DNA from: Tubiluchus corallicola | Lineage: Eukaryota; Priapulida; Priapulimorpha; Priapulimorphida; Tubiluchidae | Length of the DNA stretch: 62,000 bases | Assembly (NCBI GenBank): GCA_030141605.1 | Contig: JAQGDQ010000443.1 | Coordinates: forward strand, 2,501 to 64,500 | Direction: 5' to 3' | Part shown: piece after piece, positions 34,817-45,800 of the stretch | Position numbering within the stretch: position 1 is the first letter of the stretch | Layout: each line of letters starts with the position of its first letter | The notes under the pieces: generated by a model | Seen by the model: only the letters and a program-made list of their open reading frames with translations | Database searches by the model: none | What the model was told of the DNA's origin: nothing | Translations under genes and position numbers: made by a program

Positions 34817-35061
34817 TTTTGTAACCTAAGTGAGCATACTTACAGGGATGCATTTGTATTTTGTTTATATGATATGAGATTATTAGTAATTTAAAACAAA
34901 ATCTATGTAAGCCAGTAGCCTTATACAATTATTAGATTTTCCATGTATGGCAAAATTATGTATTTAGGTTGCTTGACTTTTTTGTTATCTGAATGAACAT
35001 TTTTTATTCCCCAAGTAACATATTTTTATTTTGTTTTGATATGGCTAAACAGGTGACAATC

Positions 35062-35067
35062 AATAAA
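35062..35067 (+). promoter_or_regulatory. Candidate poly(A) signal AATAAA for the NIPSNAP gene
   Basis: First canonical AATAAA I see downstream of the NIPSNAP stop, about 245 bases past it. Not verified by transcript data. Confidence 0.35.
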
Positions 35068-36944
35068 CTTTGTGTTAACTTGTAATCCAAGGATCCTGGT
35101 TCAAAATCAGGCTTAGTTCAGACTTTTTACACTTCCCAGCTGTTGGTCACATTTGGTTTCAAAATGTAGCATTTAAGAGTTGGTTTATTTTATCTGATAT
35201 TAATAATTTTGAAATTAACTTTATAGTTAATTAATTAATTGCTTTAGGCCACAAATTGCTTACAGAAGAGTAGAGTATGCTGAAATGGACCCACATTTAT
35301 TAAATTTAATTGAAATGTGAGAAATGTGCAATAAGTGAAGATTAAGTCTAGATTTAAATCAGTGACATTGCATCACCAGTGCAACATCACATTTACATGT
35401 TGTACAATTATAGTGAGTTAATTTGAACATAGTTAATGATTAAAAAATTTTATAAATATATGCAAATCTCAGATTGCCATAATATTATAATTTTTTAAAA
35501 ATAAATTTTTTGACAGTTCGTTTTACATATTGTGGCTTTTGATAAAAATATAGATGTTTAGATGATTATATTAAATCATAGCGACAAAATTGTCACAAAA
35601 ATAATGAGTAAACACTTTTCAAAATTTGCATAAGTGCAGTATACTTTAAGTATACTTTAAAAATATAAAAACTGCCAGGTAGTTTGAGGAACTTAGTAAA
35701 CAGTTGCTAAAACTGTTGATTGTAAACACTTCAAGCTAAAATACTGTTGTTCTTAATTTAGTTATTAACCTATTGATCTATTTTGGTACACGTATAATAT
35801 AATAGAATTTTGCTAATAGTGCAATTTGAATGAAACTGCCAGAGTGTCAAGCATCAGAACTCAACTACATTGGAAACGTAAACTGCTTAAGAATCATCTG
35901 AAATGAAATTTATAAGTATAAAATTATATTAAGTTCTGCATTTGTTTCCAAACCTGCTGTGAACCTTTTCCAAAAGTATAGTCATAAACTTGTTTCAAAG
36001 CTTGCACACTCACTGAGCATGCTTAGACAATAATTACCAACATTTCAAACGCACAATTTAATAACAGGATTCCAACATTCAGGGAAAATTCTTGAAAATA
36101 CAGGCTATCCTATAAACTCGGAAAAAGATAATTTGGTAAAAGTAAGTGATATTGGAAGGGATATTGCAAAAATAATTACTGTGAACTGATATTTTCCAAA
36201 TATATATTTTTAGAGATTTGTGTTCAAATAAAATTTTGCTATGGCAGGGTCCCAGTTTCGATTTCTGTTCCAAAAATAATGATTGGCCGACACATTATAT
36301 CAGTACATGTATGAATGTCCATACACAAAAATGTACGAATACATGTATGTATACTAATAATGCAATTTCTGCTTATCTTGGTCACGGAAAATCAATATAT
36401 GGTCAGGGAAATTTATTTTAAAATTCTCTGGGAACCCTGTAATAAATATTTGAATTCAAATGGAGCTGAAATATGGAATACCTGGGATTAGGAACGAGAA
36501 GCACTCACACACATTCCAGCACTCGATTACATCCCAGCGGTAAAGCAAAAGTTAATGACTGTTTTTTAAGTTTTACAATGGCAATGCCTTCTTAGCAAGT
36601 GAAGTGAAACGAACAGCCGAGTTGTCTCGGTAACTGAAGTTAAATGTGGTACAAAAGCTGGTAAATGGTTAGACGATCCCATGGTTCGAAACTCGCTTTG
36701 GAAATTTCATTTGCCATGTTGATTTGAGCTGTTTCATCTCACCTCCAAATATGGCTAATCAGTGTCTCATCTTAGACTCTAGAGGCTTATTCCTGGTAAT
36801 GATCCAGAATCCATTCATCCCAATCACTATCATAGAGTAGTCAATATTCTGTAGTCAGTAGTCTGGATGTGTGCATAGGTGTATAAAAAGATATTCATTA
36901 TTGCGAAACATAGGAGCTAGAACTACAATACTGATTTTAAAAGT

Positions 36945-36950
36945 TTTATT
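36945..36950 (-). promoter_or_regulatory. Candidate poly(A) signal for the unknown five-exon gene
   Basis: TTTATT on the plus strand (AATAAA on minus), about 210 bases past the stop at 37159. Plausible but unverified. Confidence 0.3.
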
Positions 36951-37158
36951 TCCAAGACTAGAATATATAGTATTAGTATATTTAATATGCCTTTTACATA
37001 AATAAGTAAATAAATATATTTTTATGCAAGAAAACTTGCTAATAATAAAATTTACAGAAGCACTGTATATACATCTTTGGTTTAGAGTCAACAATCTAAT
37101 GACTTCATGAACATGTTGCGTAATATTTTCCACGGTCAGAATGAAATGTGTTTATACA

Positions 37159-37326
37159 CTAAGGCTGTCTTAAATGTTTTATTCTTTGCAAAGCTGTCTT
37201 CCATATGCTTAGCTGATGTTCCAGTCGATTTAAATATAAATAAGTCGCATCACGCATTTCTGAATCACTTGCTTCATCCTGGATAAACACAGCTGAAGAT
37301 ATAGTAGTCGTTGAGGGAACTACTCC
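37159..37326 (-). CDS. Unknown gene, exon 5 (last)
   Basis: Acceptor TATTTTAG, stop TAG at 37161-37159. It encodes GVVPSTTTISSAVFIQDEAS, then MRDATYLYLNRLEHQLSIWK and TALQRIKHLRQP, ending in a basic amphipathic helix. Confidence 0.82.
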   Translation of the reverse strand, partial: GVVPSTTTISSAVFIQDEASDSEMRDATYLYLNRLEHQLSIWKTALQRIKHLRQP

Positions 37327-40300
37327 CTAAAATAAAAATGTGCAGTTACATTAAATATTTGTACTTCATTACAAACTGACACAATGTGCACAACCTTTGG
37401 CACAAAACAATAACATTAAAATTTACTTTTTAATAATAGGCTGCTATTTGCTAAGTAGTAGCAATACTATTTTTTTCAATTTTTAAACTCATTACTTAGT
37501 TTGTTTGATTGCAAGCATCTTTTATTTACATCTGACTGGTTCATGTTTGGGGTATGTCACTTACCATGTTCATATATGAACAAGGATAGCAACTTCTGGT
37601 AGAATAGACTTTTCTTGTAATTTCTTTTATTTTGTAGTTTTTGGATTGCAAAATAAATTTCCAGTTTAATAATTTTTAGTAAAATAACGATGAACAAACA
37701 GTGTGTAGTTATATGTGACTCTAACCATTGGTCCAAATTTTTCAAAACATGAACTGATACTTATATTGCCAGATAGGTTTTGATACTGTGTCACATAGAT
37801 AGTACTACACCTGTTACAAAAGGATTTCTAGTAGCTTCTGAAGATGGCTAAGCACACACTACATGTATGAGCATTTGCAAGAGCTGAGAGTCTAGTGAAC
37901 ACTTTAAACCACTCAGCCTCGCTCTTAAGCCAGCAAAGTATTAATAGATACCTAGTTCTATCAGTGCCTATTGTTCAGTTAATTCAAACTGTTCAGACTC
38001 ACCAATTCATTTTCCATGTCATATGAAGACGTCCAGTCTGCCAGTGTGCTGCGTAACACAACAAGACGCTCTTTTACTTTTTGCCGTTGTTCAAAAGATA
38101 AACTAATACGTGTGGCATCTAATACGTGAATGTATGCTCCTAATGCTTGCAGACTTTCTGCACATAACTGTACCTAAAATTTAAACAGAAAAAATATATG
38201 GTATAACATATGTATCATGTAATTTCCTCGAAGTGAATAAAGGTTGACTATGTCTTTCAATATTTGTCCTACTTTTGATGCAGCATCTGTTTATTGTAGA
38301 GGATTTATTAGGAATTGCTTTTCTTCTATTGGGAATAGATTTCTCCTTGAACTGGTCTTGATATTATGTCTATGCATTAGTACTACATAAGTGACATTGT
38401 AGAATGTGCTATATATTTTGAGCATTCTGCATTTTCCTACTTTTCCTATTGCCTAGTTAAGTTTGCTTTATGTTACCAGGATTTGTTGATTATTTGTTTT
38501 AGTAGTCTTTAGACTGATGGTTGCTGACTCATTGATCTCTTAGTCCATTACTGTTCCCGTTTCTTGTTTTGTATGCAAATCGAAGTCTGGTTAAAAACAA
38601 CAACATCGACGATATAAGAAATTAATAGCGCCATTTTAGGACTTTTTAGCTATCCTTAGTTTTTCAGATGGAAGAAACATGTCAAATAAATTCCATTATT
38701 ACACTTGTTACATCACTGATATTCTTGGGTTACCATTCTGTTATAAGCAGCTTCACCTGAGGTTACGATGTTACCATTTTCCCTTTTAAAATATGTTGTA
38801 AAAATAGGTTTACGCGTCCTAAGGCTGCTGGTGAAATAATGCAGTGGATCCATTTAAGCAAGATGCTTACAACGAGTTCGTCATGCAAATATATACTTCT
38901 TTAGACAGTAAAATCTTGTCATTGTTTATATTGTCTATACTTTTGTATATACAAATGTACTATTGTATATTGTCAATACTTTTTAGCTGGTTTGTTTGGC
39001 AATGTCTTGTGATTTGTAAGACTGGTGATCTCCTCTGCTAATTATTCAACTCACATTTTGATATTTAAAGTTTCTGTTTGAGATTCTTAGTTGTTTTGCA
39101 CACCATTGTTTTTGTTTTTCTGATCAAAGTGACCAGGTACCATTGAATTGTCAATATTTATGCTTATAGGTCTTCCTCAAATTGAGATAAGCAGTGCCCA
39201 TCACTTCCGATTCAAAATAGGTTAGATTTCATATTATTGTATTTAAAGCAAATGTGCAGGCGTGTTCTATAGGCTTTTCCAGTTTGGTACCCAGGGGATG
39301 CACCTGCTCGGGGTGTGGTCACTTCAGATATGCTTTCAATTCTACAGCTCAGCATAACATTTTAAAAACATTGTACTTACTAAGATACTTTCTGCATTTG
39401 ATGATGTAATTCCTTCTACTTCAGTGATAGAAGGAATGTGTGCTGATACAGTATCATCAATTCCCATAATAAGCACATCTTCTTGATCATTGTCTTGTGC
39501 AAGATTTGATACACTGTAGTCATTCACAGCACACTAAATTAGATTAGATTAAATTAAACATTCTACTGATCCCGAAGGAAAAATTGCTTTAGCTTTACCA
39601 TACGTTAGCAAAACATATTAGAATTTCACATTGTCATTTATAACATTACTGGTACAAGGAATAATAGAAAAACGTTCAATATTACAGTTAATTAATTAAT
39701 ATGATCATTAAAACTGTGCACCACTTTGTGGCAATCTGATAGCTGACAGCGTGAAAGAACATAGTTCTACTTCTACGTATCTCTCTCTGTTACTGTATCA
39801 AATAAAATGGTAACCTGCGAGTTGTGTACCACTATAAAAGATTGAAAATTACTGCAACAGGCTTTTCATGTAAAAGCCAATATTACAAAAAAATCATTAC
39901 TGGAAATTAGCATTATAATAATATTGTTTACTGTTTAAGTAAAATGTAAACATTCATCTTTGTCATATTGTTAGAATTTCTAGTTTTAAATTTTTACTGT
40001 AGTTGTTCAAGTTATTCAAGCTAGAGAGCATTTTCTTTTAGGTACACTGAAAACTATTGTATAGTACTGTACTTACAAAAGTATCTTTGAGTCTCTGAAG
40101 GTCGTTGATTGCTGTACTCATAAAGAATATAACATCTTCGAGTTGGCTACATTGCACATCTACATTTTCAAAGCACCAAACATCTGTACTAACAGGTGCT
40201 GCCATCAATGAATTAAATATGTAGCAACTGAATAGATGAAACGTTGCTTGAATAAATGTACCTGTAACAACAACACAAGGTTGTCATGCCACTGTAGTTA

Positions 40301-40941
40301 ACAATGGGAAATAATGAAGTGTTAGCTTATGAGTTATAACAATGTATTTATAATTAGCAACAATACAAGGTTATCATACTACTATTGTAGTGGAAATGAC
40401 GAAAGGTGTTAACCTGTAACAATAATACTTACAATAACAATGCAAGTTTTAGTAATGCTGCTCCGCCTGCTGCCATAGCATTGGGAAATAAGGAAAATTG
40501 GTTAACAGAAGCAAGCCTTACTCCATTAAGTCAAAGCAAGTGCAAATTTTGAAAAGCCCGTTTGCCTGTTTAATATGCTATATTTCTGGTTATGACCGTT
40601 ATGAAACAAAATAATTATACTGAAAGACTTGCAGACATAATACACCACAAATAGTTCGTTAAAAATGAGCTTTGGTACCTTTACATGTATAAACTCAATA
40701 AATATTGGTCGCTATTTGAAGTGCACAGCACTTCAATAATTAAACTGAAATCACTGGTATATTCTCTGCAGCTCAAATTAAACTAACTTCTTACGTTCTT
40801 TTCTCACCAAGATTTGCAATTTTGCCGCATAATTTGAACTATTTTTTTGCGACTCCACAAGCCTGACGCGCTAAGTTTGGCGTCCTAAATACCTTGAAAA
40901 TCGATGAACTCAATATCTTCTGTTTCACTACAACCACTCAT
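37159..40941 (-). CDS. Uncharacterised 241-aa protein, 5 exons
   Basis: I do not recognise this gene. Exons 40941-40893, 40261-40077, 39533-39381, 38173-38003, 37326-37159 join with GT-AG introns and matching phases, giving 726 nt (241 aa plus stop), which strongly suggests a real gene. The protein starts MSGCSETEDIEFIDFQ. A hydrophobic, aromatic-rich stretch follows (about residues 18-38, FIQATFHLFSCYIFNSLMAA), then VWCFENVDVQCSQLEDVIFF, an acidic linker (QDNDQEDVLIMGIDD), and helix-prone segments (ISLSFEQRQKVKERLVVLRS; ATYLYLNRLEHQLSIWKTAL) that look like coiled-coil or helical-bundle elements. No catalytic motif, zinc finger or clear signal peptide. It is convergent with the NIPSNAP gene. 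A small helical adaptor or complex subunit is a guess only. Confidence 0.8.
38003..38173 (-). CDS. Unknown gene, exon 4
   Basis: Acceptor AAATTTTAG, donor GAATTG|GTGAGT, exactly 57 codons, phase 0 at both ends. It encodes VQLCAESLQALGAYIHVLDA, ISLSFEQRQKVKERLVVLRS and LADWTSSYDMENEL, mainly helix-forming. Confidence 0.82.
39381..39533 (-). CDS. Unknown gene, exon 3; acceptor abuts a retroelement-like tail
   Basis: Acceptor AATCTAATTTAG, donor ATCTTA|GTAAGT. It encodes CAVNDYSVSNLAQDNDQEDV through EVEGITSSNAESIL, mostly acidic and Ser/Thr-rich. Exactly 51 codons (phase 0 at both ends), so skipping it would keep the frame. Confidence 0.8.
39534..39600 (-). mobile_element. Retroelement 3' tail at the exon 3 splice acceptor
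   Basis: On the minus strand it reads CCTTCGGGATCAGTAGAATG then TTTAATTTAATCTAATCTAA up to the TTTAG acceptor. CCTTCGGGATCAATAAAGT followed by a short tandem tail is a very common 3' end of animal LINE/SINE elements. The tail supplies the pyrimidine-rich/branch region and AG of the exon 3 acceptor. Confidence 0.5.
40077..40261 (-). CDS. Unknown gene, exon 2
   Basis: Acceptor TTGTTACAG, donor TTTT|GTAAGT. It encodes the hydrophobic stretch TFIQATFHLFSCYIFNSLMA, then STDVWCFENVDVQCSQLED and STAINDLQRLKDTF. The exon is open over 61 codons in only this phase, consistent with both neighbours. Confidence 0.82.
40893..40941 (-). CDS. Unknown gene, exon 1 (start)
   Basis: ATG at 40941-40939, then SGCSETEDIEFIDFQ; donor CAAG|GTATTT leaves one base that forms Gly with exon 2. 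The acidic start is typical of a soluble protein rather than a secreted or imported one. Confidence 0.75.
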
Positions 40942-41224
40942 GTAACCGGAAGCTGTGCTTGAAATAATAATGAATTAAATTGATATTTCCAGCAGCATTT
41001 TAACACGAATTTCTGATGCCACAGAGTTACACTTACGGCTTATCTTCATCACATGTGCAAGTAACCGGTTAAAAAGAGAAACTATTAGCAAATGTGTGAC
41101 AGAATCGTTACTTGTCATCATTTTGAATCAACACTCACCCCTTCTGGCTACTTATAGACTAGTTGACAACTATATTCTCAGTTGACTCATTCACGACACC
41201 TGGTAAAAATTTCCCAGCACTTCT

Positions 41225-41232
41225 GACGTCAA
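41225..41232. promoter_or_regulatory. CRE palindrome TGACGTCA
   Basis: A full consensus cAMP-response element about 285 bases upstream of the unknown gene's ATG (minus strand). Position suits a promoter element; binding is not shown. Confidence 0.35.
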
Positions 41233-41350
41233 AACCCTCTTGAGGGAATTCGACATGAACCAGTTATTCTGATTAAATAGCCACCTCCGGCTATAGGTGC
41301 CGGCGAACAAACAATTAATAACCCCAAGTTCCGTAGCTGTGACAGGAAAA

Positions 41351-41373
41351 GTGACGTGCGAACGTCACGTGAC
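41351..41373. promoter_or_regulatory. Palindrome with two TGACGT half-sites and an E-box
   Basis: GTGACGTGCGAACGTCAC is a perfect 18-bp inverted repeat holding CRE/bZIP half-sites, and overlaps CACGTG just downstream. Lying with the TGACGTCA at 41225, it may mark the unknown gene's promoter. Confidence 0.3.
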
Positions 41374-41978
41374 ATACGCTTCATGTAATGCAGCTATTTT
41401 TAGGTTGTAGCCGTTAGGGATTTTTAGCCTTCTTTTTGAATCAGTTGTGCAGTGCCTTGTGCAAGTAAATCATTGTGAGTTTTACATACGAGTATCGTTT
41501 CTTTTTGTTTGTTCTCTCTCTCTTCCTGCCCTCCTTTCTCTGTCGCCCATCTCTTTCAAAATTAAAAAAGATTTTAAAAACATGAACAAGCAAATAAATA
41601 AGTAAATAAACATTACTATCTCTCTTGTCTTTGTTATATCCTCTTCGTTCTTTAATTCGCATTAAGTATAATCAATTTTATTGTACCAGATCCCTGATCC
41701 AGGTTGCTAACGCTGTTTACTTTATAGTTACGTATTTCTCTATCATAGGTTTCTGTAATCCTGTGCATTAGTGTAATTAATGTAATAATTTTATAGTTAC
41801 AACCTTCGCTGGTGATTTAAAACCGCCGCACATTATTTTGAACTATCATTAATAACTAATGTATCAATCGAGCTTTTGCTACAATTTTATTGAATAAACT
41901 ACAATTTAAATCACAAGTGAATATAATTACACATTGTTGGTATTACATTAGTGTCGCTACTAGCTTTATTTATATAAA

Positions 41979-42165
41979 GTGGTGTTTACGTAACATCCGG
42001 AATGCGCATGCGTTTGGGGGGGGGGGGGGGGGCTGCGGAATAGATGAAGTCGGTTTATATTGTTTTCAATGCACCCGTTTATGCAGACTGCGTATGCGTT
42101 GTTCTTTTCTGCAGTTATTCCGCAGGTGGAAATGCATACGCACCCGGATGCTACGCAAGCTTCCA
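41979..42165. mobile_element. MITE, copy 2, diverged TIRs and a 17-G run
   Basis: Same family as 20139-20322 in inverse orientation. The left TIR GTGGTGTTTACG, then TAACATCCGG, differs from copy 1 at three positions. The right TIR (from CCGGATGCTA at 42144) has decayed more. The interior shares TGCGGAATAGAT, TTTATATTGTTTTCAATGCA and TTTTCTGCAG with copy 1. It carries an inserted run of 17 G (42016-42032) absent from copy 1. Confidence 0.8.
42016..42032 (+). repeat. Poly-G run, 17 G
   Basis: Uninterrupted G17 inside MITE copy 2; could form a G-quadruplex, or be length-unstable or an assembly-sensitive homopolymer. Confidence 0.9.
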
Positions 42166-42234
42166 TGTGCGCGTTTGCACTGGCAAGTTTCAGCACGCGG
42201 TATAACACATTTCCATGTGTGTAGACTCGCAGAA

Positions 42235-42807
42235 TTAGAACGTCATCTGATTCCAGGAAGCTGGATCTGAAACTGATACTCCAGCTTCTCTGCTGCTATA
42301 CGAATATTCAAGGTATTTTTGACTGTCCAGTTCCAGCTCTGTCACCAGGTGACAGTATGCTCCAAATTCATGTCGTTGCTTGAGTATGTCATGGTCCCAG
42401 AACATGTGGCTCCTGCGTTCATCACTGAGTGATAGTAATCTTAGTCGCAACAAACGATTCCTCACTCTTCGTTGGAGAAGTAACGTCAAAATTTCCAACC
42501 TGTTGCTGGCCACGATGCGCGAGTGTCCTATTACCCAACTCGCTAACAGAAAAGACGCTCTTTTCTGCCTGCAAGAAAATACCAGCGTGCGGAAAGGCCG
42601 CATGGAAACACTGGCACACAACTGCAGTGAACTGACTTTTCCGCTCACTGCAACGCACGCGAATTCGTACAGATGGAAAAGTACATAAATGTTGCCCGAA
42701 AACCCTAACGCCGACACAGGTCGCCATAATAATTTATTTCTTAACTTCTCGTTTAATTTTGAGTTGTCAAAGTGCCCTGCGTACCGAGGCGCGTTTTGAT
42801 TGCTCAA
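42235..42807 (-). pseudogene. Decayed PIF/Harbinger-like transposase N-terminal fragment
   Basis: Within a 190-codon frame, the segment LSDERRSHMFW, then ILKQRHEFGAYCHLVTELEL and DSQKYLEY resembles the N-terminus of Harbinger/HARBI1-type nucleases (RRxxWVRPI...RxxxGEFHxLVxELRxDxxRFxxYFRMS). The frame then loses homology where YFRMS and the DDE catalytic core should follow, so it is truncated or frameshifted. The upstream part of the frame is not recognisable. The G+C content is clearly higher than the surroundings. It sits about 70 bp from MITE copy 2, but a mobilising relationship is not shown. Confidence 0.4.
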
Positions 42808-45800
42808 ATTTTCGACAGCGAGTTTAGCTTAAGGCGGTAAGTGCAATGCAAGCATAACTTTACAGGCTGTAGCGGTTTGTAAAAACAGTAAAATTGAGGA
42901 AAGACGTGACTACCGGAGTAACAACCGTCATGTTGAATGAATGAGTAATACGAGTGATTCAAACCATTTCTCAAAAAGCGAATTTATCACTTTTGATTCT
43001 TTGAAGTTCAGTTGCCTATCTTAATCATGCAGTATGTGAGTACGATAATAAATTTTACGAACAAATTAAGTGAAAAGTTTAAATTCGAAATATTACAACC
43101 TGGATTTAATAAAAAAAAAACTTGTGGCTAAATTTTCATGGCTCTAGGACATTTTTCTTCATTTTGCGTAATAATTACTGATTAATAATCATTTATTGAT
43201 TATTTAACAATTATTATTAGTTTACAAAATAATATTATTTTAATGCAGTAGACATGCAAAATTTACAGTACAAATCATAGGTGTTAAACATTTTACAAAA
43301 TTTTAATAAACTCTGGATAGCAATTGATATTTATATTATAATATATTTCACATTGTAGAAAAAGAATTAATTCACAAAAAATTTCAATGTGAACTTAACA
43401 TTTATTACAGATGTGGCGCTTTAAGAATGGTTTCTCGAATAAACCAAGAAGTTTTATTTTAAATAAACTGATAATCATTCGCTTATTATTGAAAATAATT
43501 AGTGATGAACTAGTAATATTTCTCTCACCCGTCTGTTGTTAGCTTCAATAAATAGAGAAGCACTCCGATGCATTTAGTTTCATCTGAATTAAGAAAAATG
43601 TAATTGCCCTTGAGCCATGCCGAGAGCAAAATAATATACATTTTGTTTTCAGAAGACGAGATAGTCGTGTCAATTGCTTAATTGTTCTTGCGTGTTGTTT
43701 GTAATACTATTTATGACACTAATTTTAATAAAGTATAAAATGGAACACAGGATCGTCCTTTGCGGAAACCGGCAGGTGTAATAGTGAGCAGTACGGCCTA
43801 TAATAACGTACTGTGATAACTTGATACGTTGAGAATAATTATTATCTTAATAGAATGTGTAGCTTTTACCAGTTCAATACTAAGTTTCTGTGTAAAAAAT
43901 TACAGTACGAAACAGTTGATTTAAATCAAATATCACAAAGAAACTAATCGAAGGCTTTAAAATACATTTTTTGGGAGCACCTTTCATTAGTTTTACACTG
44001 GTCTGGCAAATATATTTGCCCTTTTTCATAACTAATTAAGTGAGAATGCACCTGTTTAGTTGAAGATACACATGTTTTTGCGTTTCTGGTTATACATACC
44101 GTTACTTTACTTTCGACCCCCCCCTTTACATTGTGGTGGTTCGTTCCATTACGAAGCCATAGCATTGCATATCAGCGTTGCATAGCAGCTGTAAGTAGCT
44201 GGTGTGGAATGTCCTCGTTGGTTCAGTCGGCAGACGGACAGGTGCCTAGCTTTCCATTGTCTAGTTACCGATTGTTTATATTGAAACAATTGCTCATTGT
44301 CCTAACATTATTATCTGCAGCAAGTGCTTGTTTCAGAAAAAGATTATTATAAGCTACATATAATAGCTGACAATTTTTTAATTTGTACAGCATGCGTCTA
44401 CAAAATTTTGGCGCAGTGAAATTTTCAGCAACTAGAAAACCCTAAATAACATTATCTATTAGTCTCGCACAAGCTGCATTGAATCTATTGGATTACAGAA
44501 GTGACACAATTAAAAATACAGCTTGTATTATCTTTGCGTGGCAGTGCCTAATCCCATATGGGAATATTGTGCCATTTTGAGAAGGGCTTCATCAATTTTC
44601 ATGAAACTTGTTGTTACATTATATGTATAAAAAGTAACAAATAGTATGAATATAAAGAACATCTATTCAGGCACTAGAAGGTTAAAACTCGATATTTTGC
44701 TCATAGTTGCTTGCATTAGTCTGTACCGCTTTCTTATTTTAATATACATATGCGCGTATGTTAATGAGAAATAAAACAAATGAACGAAAGTTTTTCCACG
44801 TTTCTTCCTGCAAGCAGCCAGCGCAGACCAATGAATGGTATTTGCTACAATTTCACCCTCAGAATAACACAAGCATTAAATTTGATGAAGGATGAGCAAA
44901 TGAGGTGCTACGAGTGTCCGCTCCCAAAGAATCGCACAGCATAATTGCCTGCCTATATTCTGCTCTGGATGATACACATACGGGTTTGTATATTTATAAT
45001 CATGTATAGTGCAAATGTGCGTCAGATGAAGCCTATCAAATGTTTCATTCCACTACTGCGCTGGTTTAAGCCTATACAGACAGAAACAGCAGTCTGTATA
45101 AAGTTTGTCACAGGTCATGCTGTTGATTATTCATACGTTTTTACTTCTTGCCTGTAGGCCTACGCCCAACTGCAGTTGATCGAAACCACTATATACATAT
45201 ACTGCTCACATTTGAGCCTCGAACAGTTATCCCTTATCAAAGTCATTTAATTGTCACTTATTTAAGTAAACTAAAAATGTCGCTTAACAATTTTCCGCAG
45301 GTTAAAGAGTCGATTTCACTGAACTCCAGAACATTACTTAAATTTAGAATGTATTTTTGTCCCACGATTTTGTTAATTCGCAAACAGTAACGACGTGTTC
45401 TTCATCTTGCACTGTGTTCTTCACCATGCATCTTGCATACTGCAGCGGCACAGCCTTAGGTCGTGTGGGATAAGGATCCTATGCCAAGTTTGTCAACGTC
45501 CTGTCTCAACTTTTAGTCTGTGAGTGAGAAGACAGAGCAAAATGGCTAAAGCTAACTCTAAGGGCATCTGAAATGGCAGGATTTATAAATTTCATGTTGT
45601 TTTACGGAGGGATTTTCCATTAAGTAAGTAGAGAATCTAGTCTTTGTCTGACTTTCTCTTCTAATGCATTCTAGGCTACTTGTGATCAAAACAACGATTG
45701 AGTGTTCTAAAATTCGAGGAATTACTTGGGAGGTTATTCATCAGCTCGCACGCTACGTGGCGTTTGCAGAGCATATACTTAGTGACCTGAGACAAATGAA

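Larger units (their letters stand above)
34817..37158. other. Convergent intergenic region
   Basis: The 3' flanks of the NIPSNAP gene (plus) and the unknown five-exon gene (minus). Candidate poly(A) signals are AATAAA at 35062-35067 for NIPSNAP and, on the minus strand, AATAAA at 36945-36950 for the unknown gene. Two tRNA-like B-box sequences (GGTTCAAAATC near 35099; GGTTCGAAACT near 36682) hint at tRNA-derived SINE remnants. No coding sequence recognised. Confidence 0.45.
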
